64,000 bases of DNA. It comes from JANYJZ01 sp964523395 (GTDB lineage: Bacteria; Bacteroidota; Ignavibacteria; UBA10030; SZUA-254). Location: assembly GCA_964523395.1 (NCBI GenBank), contig CAZFXS010000004.1, forward strand, positions 62,001 to 126,000. The letters run 5' to 3'. The position numbers and the translations under genes are program-made. Below, piece by piece: positions 9,408 through 17,544 of this stretch. The notes under the pieces are model-generated. The model made no database searches, was not told where the DNA came from, and was given only the letters and a program-made list of their open reading frames with translations. Each line of letters begins with the position of its first letter. The first letter of the stretch is position 1.

Positions 9408-9848
9408 TCATTTCATGACTTTCGCGGCAATGTTTTCGTACGATTCGGATTGCGACTTCTTGTACTCCTCATACACTGCCGGATCCCACAACTCGATTTT
9501 ATCAAGCGTTCCTATTATTCGAACTTCATCTTTAAGCTTTGCGTACTGGCGCAGTTCAGGAGATATCGAGAGACGCGCCTGCCCGTCAAGCTGACACTCT
9601 GAAGCAAACTCAAGCAACGCCCGCATAAACATCCGGTGCTCGGGGTCATACGATGAGAGATTGCGTAAATTCGCCTCAAGCCTGTTCCATTCGTCAACAG
9701 GATAAACGAAGAGACACTTTTCAAATCCCCGGGTTACCACAAACGTGTCGTTGCTTTCCGGCGAAACGTACTTGCGCAGTTTCGCGGGAAGATTCACGCG
9801 ACCTTTTTCATCAACTGCGTATGAGTATGATCCTTTAAAAGATGACAT
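9408..9848 (-). CDS. mraZ: Transcriptional regulator MraZ
   Basis: Ring-forming DNA-binding regulator of its own dcw operon. The 146-residue product shows the two expected AbrB-like half domains: YAVDEKGRVNLPAKLRKYV near the N-terminus and QLDGQARLSISPELRQYA near residues 82-100, each with the DxxGRxxxPxxLR pattern. It is the first gene of the minus-strand operon. Three TGGGG-like boxes at 9906-9930, just upstream, fit the known MraZ target, so negative autoregulation is likely. Confidence 0.97.
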   Translation of the reverse strand: MSSFKGSYSYAVDEKGRVNLPAKLRKYVSPESNDTFVVTRGFEKCLFVYPVDEWNRLEANLRNLSSYDPEHRMFMRALLEFASECQLDGQARLSISPELRQYAKLKDEVRIIGTLDKIELWDPAVYEEYKKSQSESYENIAAKVMK

Positions 9849-9905
9849 TGCCTATATTCAAAAAAATTTTTGAATGCCTGAGTACCAAAAACAGAAAAAA
9901 TTCCA

Positions 9906-9930
9906 CACCAAAATTCCCCACTTTTCCCCA
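9906..9930 (-). promoter_or_regulatory. MraZ operator: three TGGGN boxes with 10-bp period
   Basis: Read on the minus strand, this is TGGGG-N5-TGGGG-N5-TGGTG: two perfect boxes (9926-9930 and 9916-9920) and one degenerate box (9906-9910). MraZ is known to bind direct TGGGN repeats spaced by 5 nt upstream of mraZ. The boxes lie just downstream of the predicted -7 element, where a bound MraZ ring would block transcription. Confidence 0.8.
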
Positions 9931-9940
9931 CTGCGACTTT

Positions 9941-9970
9941 TAAATTTACACCTTTTTGTTTTAAAGTCAA
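9941..9970 (-). promoter_or_regulatory. Predicted promoter of the dcw operon
   Basis: Minus-strand TTG (9970-9968), a 19-nt gap, then TAAATTTA (9948-9941). This fits the TTG/TAnnTTTG arrangement of the primary sigma factor in Bacteroidota and the pattern seen at other sites in this window. The expected transcription start would be near 9936, leaving a leader of about 90 nt before mraZ that contains the MraZ boxes. Confidence 0.55.
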
Positions 9971-10274
9971 GCAATTTGCCAAAATCTTATCATTTTAACA
10001 GATTTCTAATGCGAAATGACCTGTTTTAGCGGTTGTAAAAGTGCTTAAATTTGTTTAAAAACGATGATTTTAGACTGAGTGGGGAAAAAGGTGTGATTTT
10101 GCAGGAATACATACTAAATATAGTGGATTCTTTGAACCCTTGGGCACAAGAACCGGACCAAAAAAGAGGGTGCTTTGCCGGATACAATTGGAATTTCCGG
10201 CGACCATTGTTAAAAACTCTTAGTAATCAGTGCGTGACGAAAGAAAATATTATATAAAATTCATGTTAAGGTTT
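9971..10274. other. Non-coding gap between mraZ and the secreted beta-helix gene
   Basis: AT-rich stretch with no convincing gene. It contains a hairpin at 10177-10201 (GCCGGA / TCCGGC arms) that could end transcription of the minus-strand gene starting at 14219, because a T-rich run follows on that strand. A lone TGGGG-AAAAA-GGTGT at 10080-10094 resembles half an MraZ site on the plus strand. I see nothing else of note. Confidence 0.5.
10177..10201 (-). terminator. Possible terminator of the secreted beta-helix gene
   Basis: Six-base arms GCCGGA and TCCGGC around a 13-nt loop. On the minus strand the stem is followed within about 10 nt by a run of six T. The stem is weak, so this is tentative. 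Confidence 0.35.
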
Positions 10275-13200
10275 TTATTTCATCAACACCATTTTTCTGA
10301 CTGCTGAAAATTTTTCTGTTGTTAATTTATAAAAATAAACTCCGCTCGGATTGTTACTTGCATTCCAGGATATCCTTTGCCTCACCGTCTCTATTTTTCT
10401 GTTAATGAGAGTCTCTACTTCCCTTCCAAGAACATCATAGATTACAAGTGTCACATGTGTTTCAACAGGTAATTGAAATTCGAGCATTGTAACCGGATTA
10501 AACGGATTGGGATAGTTTTGCGAAAGAAAGAATTCCTTAGGGGTTTCAGCGGGCGCAGACAAGCGCATTCGCAAAATAATCTGAGTGTTGGAATTTAAGA
10601 TTGGAAGCATGTGGTTGTCATGTAGAAAGAATTCATTACCGTCAATCAAAAGAGACGCAACCATCCGCTGTGACATCTTACTATTGATGGTCAACGGGTA
10701 ATGCGCCGACGAAAGAATGATCGGAATTTCTTTTTCTGATTCTTCACGAAGATGCTCTGCGATTGTATGTGTAGCAAATCTCACGTCGAAAATTCCTGAC
10801 GGCGGAATAGGGGGAAGCTCGAACAGCCGATCGTTGCTGGAATCCGGTGTTACTCCGTAATATAATGTTTGAATGTTGCCTTCTGCATCTGAGATCGTAA
10901 TCGTGTTCATTCCATCAAACATATAAATATTATTCATTCCAAAACTTTGTGTCGCTGAGCCGGGAGAAATGATAATTTGCCCGCTTTGATCTACTTTCAG
11001 CCAATATCCTTTGCCAGGATGTATGCTGTCATCCATAAAATATCCGCCTTCATAACCGAACAACGCGGATGCGATCGTTGTCCCAAGCGCTGTCAAGGAA
11101 CTGCCGGCGACGGGAACCGATATTGATCCGATAAGATTCCACCCCTCAGCTACATCGATGGTGTCACTGAAGTGTTCTGTTCCCGTATAAAGGACAGGTT
11201 GACTGCCCGCAAACTTCAGCCAGTAAGCCTTTCCCGCAGTCAGTGTTTCCGCTGTTGAATAATTTCCCGCATATGAAAAAGCTTGTGATGTTGCAGTAGG
11301 AAAAACAACAGAAGTTTTTGCATCGCTCACATCAGCGGAGAGGGAAACCAGATTCCATCGGTTTAAAACGTTCGTGGAAATATTTCCCGGCATCGTGGAA
11401 AAGCTCCAAACTTCAGACCAGCCGCCCGACCCAAGAGCATTCTTCGCATTCACTCGCCAGTAATACACCACGCTATCATTTAAATCTGCAAAGGAAATTG
11501 TTGTATCAGTCAGAGACGAATCATCAACAACAGGCAACAGAAAGCTTTGATTGCTTGAACATTGGAAATGATATGAAACGGCATCTTCCGGCGTCCTCCA
11601 GAGAAACGTGAAGAGAGTTTCCTGTCTCGTAACGCTTACAAGTTTTGGCGCAGAAGGTGCACTTCCTGAAAGAGGTGTTGCCGAAAGTTCATTTGAAAAA
11701 TCACTCTCGTTCCCATCAAGGTCTACAGCGGTAATTCTGAAAAAATATTGAACGTTGTTAGGCAATCCGGAGACAGTCTGAACCGTATCGGTAATAGTAT
11801 TCACCGAGTCCACTAATGTTACAGGATTTGCTGAAATACCTCCAAAAACGCGATATTTTCCAAAATCTGATTCGACATTTCTTCTCCATCGAAGTATCAC
11901 CTGCCCGTCACCCGGAGCTGCAGAAATCAGTTGAGGGACAGATGGCGGACCCGGGGAATTAATGACTTGCTCCACTGCACCGATATCAATTGCCGAGCCA
12001 ACAACTCTCGCATGGCCGTCAAGGTCATATTCCATTTCAGCCGGAGAGAACGACGGATCACCGGCATCAATCGCGGGTGAACTTGATTGTAAATGAATAT
12101 CGGGGTTTGGAAGCGTCGATGAAATAAATTTTGGATCTGCAAACATCGAGTGATTATCCTGGCCTGTTCCTGTCCGGTAACCCGAGTAACTGTTATACAC
12201 AGTTCCATCCCAATCGACAGTTACGTTCTCGTCACCACCCGGCGCGAACCAGAGGTTATAATCGAGAACGTTTCCATTAGCGTTGCCAATGGTCGTCACC
12301 ATCAATCTGTTCTGCGATGTGCTGTAGAAAATATTGTTTTTCACCGTGCAGTTCTGCGCGTACTGGATCCATAGTTCCCCCGTACCTGTTGCTAGAACAT
12401 CATTATTGAAAACAGTGTTATTCGTAAATAATGATGTTGTCACTTTTCCGGTTGTCGGGAAATTATACCCGCCAAATCCAAGCCCTGCTTTGTCATTATT
12501 ATAAATAAGATTATTTCTTACGGTAATCCCTGAAGAAATGAATCCGTTATTCTCGCATCCGATTTCCATTCCGACATCACATTGATACACGATGTTACGT
12601 TCGACAACAATATTTCTTCCGCCGTCAACATAAATTCCTGCAGCATATCCACCGCCGTAATTCGACCGTGCATTATACACGATGTTTTCCGCACACAGCC
12701 CGTTCCTCACAGCATCGTTTGCCGGAGTCGGGCTCGTCCCTTCGCCGCCAATCATATCAATGCCGATGTTATCGACATCGTGAACGCGATTGTTCGTTAC
12801 CTGAAACATATCAACGTTTCCATTGAGCGTCAACGCTTCGCTGTGCCCGGGCTCGCAATCGTAGATATGATTGTTATCGATAATAATGTTAGATAATGGT
12901 ATGGTTGCGTGACTTCCATATACAGAAATAGCCATCGCATCGCCACCGCCGCTTGCAGCACGCATGTCATGAATACGGTTATCGCGCAATTCGATATGAC
13001 TTCCAAACCCCTGCACCCAGATTCCGGTACCGAATGATTGATTGAGATTGTTCCTCAACTCAAGTCCGATAATCTTTATATAACTCTTGTTTTCAATGAG
13101 AATGATCTGATCACCGGTTTTCCCGGTGCCGTCAACAACAACCGAATCATTCAAAAAATTTTGAAATGTAATGTATCCTCCGGCAGCATTTCCCGAGACA

Positions 13201-14219
13201 TTTACAATGATCTTTTCATTATAAACGCCGGCGTTGATCAACACCGTGCTTCCCGGCGTCGCACTGTTCGCGGCATGCTGAATGGTTTTCCATGGCTGCG
13301 CTTCCGTTCCGGGATTTGTGTCATTTCCCGTCGTTGCAACATAATAAGTTTGCGGGATCGGGTAGACTTTATTGACGGTAAAATCAACCCAGAAAAGTCC
13401 GGCGCAGTTTGGTATAACAGCTAACAGCGTATCTCCGATTTTTTTCATCGGATCGGCATATTGTTTCCACCAGACAGAATCAATTGGATAACCGAATTGA
13501 AACGCGACATTATTTGCCGGGAATGCCATTGACCAATCTTTGAACTCCGATGTCATTGCGGCAAGCGAGGGAAAATCCTGGCTGTCATCAACAAACAGTA
13601 TATCACCGCGGTACAATGGCGGCATTTTGCCCGTGAGCCAATGTTTAAGGAACAGTGTGTAGTTCGGATTATGGGATTTCACCCGCGTTTCCCACGACAG
13701 CGCCTCGGCATCTGTCACTTGCTTTCCTTCAGGATGCGTGTTGGCTTTGTACCATTCGACATCCACGCCGAAACCGGCGATACAGGGATGATCACCGTAG
13801 CGGTGTAGGACAAGATCAATCAATGTATCGACATCTGCAGCACCGGGCTCAACCTGCAACCAGATTTTCGCGCCGATTGCATCGAGCGCCGCCAGATACG
13901 ATTCACTTGAATCTGCTGATGAAAATGTAACATTTGGATAACTGTCTGAAGATGGAAACTGTAACTCCGTAGTACCGCCAGACTGATAGAGACTGACAAT
14001 CCATATTCCTCCCGGAGTTGTGTTGGAAAATTTCTGAGCGAAAAACTTTCCGGCGGCAGGCCAGTAATTGATGCCGGGAAATTGTCCGTTGGGATAATTA
14101 TCCAGCAACCTTGACGCACGGAAGCCCGCAACATTCTGTCCGTACAATGACAGCGGATAAATGGATAAAGGAAAGAGGATTAAGAAAAAAATTGATCGAA
14201 TGATTGGTTTGAGCACCAT
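10275..14219 (-). CDS. Large secreted parallel beta-helix protein with Fn3 domains and type IX secretion tail
   Basis: A 1314-residue exported protein. An N-terminal hydrophobic signal (about 1-28) is followed by a region (about 30-280) with a glycosidase-like appearance (IWLQVEPGAADVDTLIDLVL, GFGVDVEWY, LFWVDF) that I cannot assign. At about 293 a DUF1565-type opening (YYVATTGNDTNPGTEAQPW) leads into a right-handed beta-helix to about 735, rich in NNxI and NxV turns. Two fibronectin type III domains follow (about 757-945), then a region with two NLVSLS/NLIGSI-like repeats. The C-terminus (about 1230-1314) is a Por-secretion tail with QNYPNPFNPVTMLEFQLP and SGVYFYKL. Likely displayed on or released from the outer membrane and acting on polysaccharide. 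The substrate is unknown. Confidence 0.85.
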   Translation of the reverse strand: MVLKPIIRSIFFLILFPLSIYPLSLYGQNVAGFRASRLLDNYPNGQFPGINYWPAAGKFFAQKFSNTTPGGIWIVSLYQSGGTTELQFPSSDSYPNVTFSSADSSESYLAALDAIGAKIWLQVEPGAADVDTLIDLVLHRYGDHPCIAGFGVDVEWYKANTHPEGKQVTDAEALSWETRVKSHNPNYTLFLKHWLTGKMPPLYRGDILFVDDSQDFPSLAAMTSEFKDWSMAFPANNVAFQFGYPIDSVWWKQYADPMKKIGDTLLAVIPNCAGLFWVDFTVNKVYPIPQTYYVATTGNDTNPGTEAQPWKTIQHAANSATPGSTVLINAGVYNEKIIVNVSGNAAGGYITFQNFLNDSVVVDGTGKTGDQIILIENKSYIKIIGLELRNNLNQSFGTGIWVQGFGSHIELRDNRIHDMRAASGGGDAMAISVYGSHATIPLSNIIIDNNHIYDCEPGHSEALTLNGNVDMFQVTNNRVHDVDNIGIDMIGGEGTSPTPANDAVRNGLCAENIVYNARSNYGGGYAAGIYVDGGRNIVVERNIVYQCDVGMEIGCENNGFISSGITVRNNLIYNNDKAGLGFGGYNFPTTGKVTTSLFTNNTVFNNDVLATGTGELWIQYAQNCTVKNNIFYSTSQNRLMVTTIGNANGNVLDYNLWFAPGGDENVTVDWDGTVYNSYSGYRTGTGQDNHSMFADPKFISSTLPNPDIHLQSSSPAIDAGDPSFSPAEMEYDLDGHARVVGSAIDIGAVEQVINSPGPPSVPQLISAAPGDGQVILRWRRNVESDFGKYRVFGGISANPVTLVDSVNTITDTVQTVSGLPNNVQYFFRITAVDLDGNESDFSNELSATPLSGSAPSAPKLVSVTRQETLFTFLWRTPEDAVSYHFQCSSNQSFLLPVVDDSSLTDTTISFADLNDSVVYYWRVNAKNALGSGGWSEVWSFSTMPGNISTNVLNRWNLVSLSADVSDAKTSVVFPTATSQAFSYAGNYSTAETLTAGKAYWLKFAGSQPVLYTGTEHFSDTIDVAEGWNLIGSISVPVAGSSLTALGTTIASALFGYEGGYFMDDSIHPGKGYWLKVDQSGQIIISPGSATQSFGMNNIYMFDGMNTITISDAEGNIQTLYYGVTPDSSNDRLFELPPIPPSGIFDVRFATHTIAEHLREESEKEIPIILSSAHYPLTINSKMSQRMVASLLIDGNEFFLHDNHMLPILNSNTQIILRMRLSAPAETPKEFFLSQNYPNPFNPVTMLEFQLPVETHVTLVIYDVLGREVETLINRKIETVRQRISWNASNNPSGVYFYKLTTEKFSAVRKMVLMK

Positions 14220-14256
14220 GAATTGTCTGCTGTTAAAACAAATAATTATTAACAGG

Positions 14257-14287
14257 ATAGTCTAAGAAATACCGAAGTGAAAATCAA
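14257..14287 (-). promoter_or_regulatory. Tentative promoter of the secreted beta-helix gene
   Basis: Minus-strand TTG (14287-14285), a 20-nt gap and TAGACTAT (14264-14257). The spacing fits the local promoter pattern but the -7 box is a poor match, so this is a weak call. Confidence 0.3.
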
Positions 14288-14296
14288 AGTTTAGAA

Positions 14297-14319
14297 GACG
14301 GCGACTAGCCGTCGTTTTT
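14297..14319. repeat. Hairpin GACGGC/GCCGTC with T run
   Basis: Perfect 6-bp arms (14297-14302, 14308-14313) with loop GACTA, followed by TTTTT on the plus strand. It looks like a terminator, but no plus-strand gene precedes it. It lies between two divergent genes, so it may be a dispersed palindromic repeat. Confidence 0.4.
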
Positions 14320-14352
14320 GGGGCTACGAATCACATTAAAACTCAATTAGAC

Positions 14353-14369
14353 ACCGACCGGTGGTCGGT
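14353..14369. repeat. Hairpin ACCGACC/GGTCGGT
   Basis: Perfect 7-bp arms (14353-14359 and 14363-14369) with a 3-nt loop, 33 nt after the neighbouring hairpin in the same divergent intergenic region. Role unknown; a REP-like repeat is possible. Confidence 0.4.
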
Positions 14370-14392
14370 TACCACTTTACGCAAATCTTTCC

Positions 14393-14424
14393 TTGATTCT
14401 GCAAACAAATATTTCGTACATTAC
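14393..14424 (+). promoter_or_regulatory. Predicted promoter of the 14457 membrane protein gene
   Basis: TTG (14393-14395), a 21-nt gap and TACATTAC (14417-14424). It matches the TTG/TAnnTTnn pattern found elsewhere in the window and places the start of transcription about 28 nt before the ATG. Confidence 0.4.
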
Positions 14425-14456
14425 GATCGTCTAATAACAGATAACCTTTAACTGCT

Positions 14457-15113
14457 ATGTTCATCGGCCACTACGCAGTAGCACTCGCAGCAAAAAAAGC
14501 TGCAACGAAACCTTCGCTCGGCACGTATTTCATGGCGGTCTCGTTTCTCGATCTGCTTTGGCCTCTCTTTTTACTGCTGGGCTTAGAGCATGTTGAAATC
14601 GAGCCGGGCAACACCGTGGTCACTCCGCTCAACTTTACCGATTACCCCTACTCGCACAGTCTGCTGATGACGATTGTTTGGTCAACGCTTTTTGCGGGAA
14701 TATATTATGCCGTTCGCCGTGACTCAAAAGGTGCCGTATGGCTCTGGATTGCCGCCGGTAGCCACTGGGTACTCGATGCAATCACGCATCGCCCCGATCT
14801 TCCCCTCTATCCCGGCAGTGATGTCTTGATCGGCCTGGCGCTATGGAACTCACTCGCCGGGACAATCATCATCGAATTCGGAATGTATGTCGCGTCAATA
14901 CTCCTGTATCTCAAAACAACAACAGCAAAAGACAAAACTGGAACTATAGCATTTTGGTCTCTGATTGTTTTTCTTGCCGTCAGCTATTTCATGAACGTTT
15001 TTTCACCTGCTCCTCCGCCGAACGCCGAATTTCTCGCCTGGTTTTCACCTGTCGCATGGCTATTTGTTCTCTGGGCATACTGGATTGACAGGCACAGGGA
15101 AATGAGAACTTAA
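14457..15113 (+). CDS. Polytopic membrane protein, metal-dependent hydrolase-like (YdjM-type)
   Basis: A 218-residue inner-membrane protein with about five to six hydrophobic segments. It opens with MFIGHYAVALAAKKA and carries conserved-looking polar residues in or next to the helices: an early His (GHYA), FLDLLWP, YPYSHSLLM and SHWVLDAITHRPDLP. Such His/Asp motifs within membrane segments resemble the YdjM/LexA-binding 'membrane-bound metal-dependent hydrolase' family, but I am not certain. It is monocistronic as far as can be seen. The function is not known. Confidence 0.75.
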   Translation: MFIGHYAVALAAKKAATKPSLGTYFMAVSFLDLLWPLFLLLGLEHVEIEPGNTVVTPLNFTDYPYSHSLLMTIVWSTLFAGIYYAVRRDSKGAVWLWIAAGSHWVLDAITHRPDLPLYPGSDVLIGLALWNSLAGTIIIEFGMYVASILLYLKTTTAKDKTGTIAFWSLIVFLAVSYFMNVFSPAPPPNAEFLAWFSPVAWLFVLWAYWIDRHREMRT

Positions 15114-15151
15114 AAAGCTTCTTTTTTCCAACGTTTTTCCACAAAATCCCT

Positions 15152-15182
15152 TTGACATTCTACTATAATATTCCTAACTTGA
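15152..15182 (+). promoter_or_regulatory. Predicted promoter at the head of the kinase array
   Basis: TTG (15152-15154), a 20-nt gap and TAACTTGA (15175-15182). The box resembles the TAGCTTGA seen before K13. It lies about 135 nt before K1, upstream of the first spacer repeat. Confidence 0.5.
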
Positions 15183-15249
15183 AGTCTTAAATTCGAGACC
15201 CTGCAGGAAATATCTTCCCGCTAAAGTTTACATAATTTTCCCATTGAAG

Positions 15250-15316
15250 CTTTGATTCATTTGATCATTGTATCAATGAACCAATGAAAAAATGTACAAA
15301 CGACTAAACACAAACT
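15250..15316 (+). repeat. Kinase-array spacer repeat, copy before K1
   Basis: First copy of the AT-rich spacer family. It has the dyad CATTGTATCAATG at 15266-15278, followed by the AATGAAAAAATG words that recur before nearly every kinase. It is closely similar to the K1-K2 spacer. Confidence 0.75.
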
Positions 15317-17446
15317 ATGATCGGCCAAACAATATCGCACTATAAAATCTTAGAGAAACTCGGTGAAGGCGGAATGGGCATCGTTTACAAAGCCGAAGAC
15401 ATCACGCTCGGACGTTTCGTCGCCATGAAGTTTCTTCCCGCTCATCTCTCGGAATCCGCGGATAACAAAGCTCGGTTCATGCAGGAAGCAAAAGCAACCG
15501 CCGCACTCAATCATCCCAACATCCTGAATGTCTTCGAGGTGGTTGAACAAAACGGGACGATGTGCCTCGTGATGGAACTGTTAGACGGACAAACCCTGAA
15601 GTCATATCTCACCAATCTTAAAACCGGTCCAGGTGTTCCGGTGCAACAGGCGCTTTCATGGACGGTACAGATTGCCAACGGATTGAAAGCCGCGCACGAC
15701 AGGAACATTATCCACCGCGACATCAAGCCGCAAAACATTATGCTGACAAATAATGGCGGCGTAAAAATAATGGACTTCGGCCTTGCGAAGCTGCACAGCG
15801 CCGCGACCATCACCAAAACCGGGACATCGTTGGGAACGCTGTCCTATATGTCTCCGGAACAGGCGCAGGGAATTCCCGTCGACCTTCGCACCGATGTCTG
15901 GTCTCTCGGTGTTGTCCTCTATGAAATGCTCACCGCGGAGCTTCCCTTCAAAGCCGAACATGAAGCAGGTCTTTCCTATCTTATTTTGAATGAAACACCG
16001 ACGCTTCCCAGTACACTTGACCTGAAAATCCCCCATCGGGTGGACGTCCTCGTCAGCAAAATGATGGAAAAAGATCCTTCCAAACGGTTTCAGAGTATGG
16101 AAGAAGCGGTAAAAATGATTGAAGCGGTCAAGAAAGAAATCGAAGTTGCCGCTGTTGCCGCAAAAACAAAGGCAATCGCCGTTCTTCCTTTTGATAATAT
16201 CAGCCCGGAAAAAGAAAGCGAATATTTTTGTGACGGACTTATGGGTGAGTTGATCGCGAACCTCTCGCGGCTCAGAGATGTCCGCGTCGTCTCCAGAACA
16301 TCATCGATGCAGTACAAAGGGACAAAGAAAGATATTAAGACTATCGGCGGAGAACTCGACGCGCGCTACATCATCGAAGGGAATGTCAGAAAGTTTCAGG
16401 ACAACATCCGTATTACCGCTCAATTAATTGACGTTGAAACCGACGCGCAGTTGTGGGCGGAAACCTACAAGGGAACACTCGCAGATGTCTTCGACATTCA
16501 GGAAAAAGTTTCTAAGCAAATCGTCGATGCCCTCATGGTAAAACTGACGCCGAAGGAGCAAGCGGTACTTTCGAAACGTTCCACACTTAACGCCGAGGCG
16601 TTCGATTGTCATCTCCGCGCCCGCGATTTTCTTTACCGGCGCACGAAGAATAGCATACAGTTTGCCATCCAGTTATTTCAAAAAGCGATTGAGCTTGATC
16701 CGCGTTACGCTTCGGCATATGCCGGGCTCGGGGAGGCATACGCAACAATGCACCACGATTTCGATTCCAAAGAACTCTGGCTGGACAAGGCAATTGAATC
16801 AAGCCTTAAAGCCCTTGTCTATGATCCTACACTTTCCGATGCGTACGCGGCATTAGGACTTGCCTACTTTTCAAAGAAGTCGCTTCCCGATGCACTCGAA
16901 GCAACACAAAAAGCCATCGAGCTCGATGCAAACAATTTTGCGGGATATTGGATCCTTGGGAGAATTTATCACACTATTGACCGTGACCGCGATGCTGTCG
17001 CCCTGTTTGAAAAAGCAATCTCGTTAAACCCGCATTTTCATTCTGCCTACGGCGATCTTCGAATGATTTATGAACGCCTCGGTGACACGGCAAAGTATCA
17101 GGAAATTTTGAACCGGCTTCTCGATCTCTTCCCAAAATACCTGTCGCAGCACCCCGACGACGCGCGGTCCCACATCTATTTCGCAACCGACCTCGCGCAG
17201 GTTGGCAGGAATGAAGAAGCAAAGCAGGAAGCAGCAAAGGCTCTTGAACTCAGTCCGGGCGACCCGCTGATGTTGTATAATGCCGCGTGTTGCTACGCGC
17301 GAATGAAAGAAAACAAACTTGCCGTCGATGCGCTCAAAAGTTCGTTCGCGGCAGGGCTCGAAGATATTGAATGGACAAAGCGCGACCCCGACCTTGACGC
17401 AATCCGGAATGAACCTGAATACATCGAATTGATGCGGGGAAGATGA
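15317..17446 (+). CDS. Ser/Thr protein kinase K1 with FlgO/TolB-like and TPR domains, no membrane helix
   Basis: A 709-residue Hanks-type kinase. Glycine loop GEGGMGIV starts at residue 16, ATP lysine is K38 (VAMKFLP), catalytic loop HRDIKPQN has D135, and DFG is at 153-155, followed by SYMSPEQ. The kinase fold ends near 270. A FlgO/TolB-like domain starts directly (IAVLPFDNISPEKESEYF) at about 290-415, and TPR repeats fill the rest (for example AFQLDPRYASAYAGLGEA-like helices and AALGLAYF). Unlike most kinases of this array there is no hydrophobic segment between kinase and sensor, so it is predicted to be soluble. It is the first gene of the array. Confidence 0.93.
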   Translation: MIGQTISHYKILEKLGEGGMGIVYKAEDITLGRFVAMKFLPAHLSESADNKARFMQEAKATAALNHPNILNVFEVVEQNGTMCLVMELLDGQTLKSYLTNLKTGPGVPVQQALSWTVQIANGLKAAHDRNIIHRDIKPQNIMLTNNGGVKIMDFGLAKLHSAATITKTGTSLGTLSYMSPEQAQGIPVDLRTDVWSLGVVLYEMLTAELPFKAEHEAGLSYLILNETPTLPSTLDLKIPHRVDVLVSKMMEKDPSKRFQSMEEAVKMIEAVKKEIEVAAVAAKTKAIAVLPFDNISPEKESEYFCDGLMGELIANLSRLRDVRVVSRTSSMQYKGTKKDIKTIGGELDARYIIEGNVRKFQDNIRITAQLIDVETDAQLWAETYKGTLADVFDIQEKVSKQIVDALMVKLTPKEQAVLSKRSTLNAEAFDCHLRARDFLYRRTKNSIQFAIQLFQKAIELDPRYASAYAGLGEAYATMHHDFDSKELWLDKAIESSLKALVYDPTLSDAYAALGLAYFSKKSLPDALEATQKAIELDANNFAGYWILGRIYHTIDRDRDAVALFEKAISLNPHFHSAYGDLRMIYERLGDTAKYQEILNRLLDLFPKYLSQHPDDARSHIYFATDLAQVGRNEEAKQEAAKALELSPGDPLMLYNAACCYARMKENKLAVDALKSSFAAGLEDIEWTKRDPDLDAIRNEPEYIELMRGR

Positions 17447-17544
17447 ATGATGAAGTTGAATCATCGGGTCATTGAGCCATTGATTTATTTGATCATTGTA
17501 TCAATGAACCGATGATAAAATGTACAAATGAATGATTACAAACT
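17447..17544 (+). repeat. Kinase-array spacer repeat K1-K2
   Basis: AT-rich spacer with GTCATTGAGCCATTGAT, the dyad CATTGTATCAATG, then GATGATAAAATG and CAAATGAATGA words directly before the K2 ATG. No Shine-Dalgarno sequence is visible. Confidence 0.75.

Noticed and set aside
10080..10094. Second MraZ site on the plus strand
   Set aside because: Only one good TGGGG box and one poor half; no gene in that direction to control.
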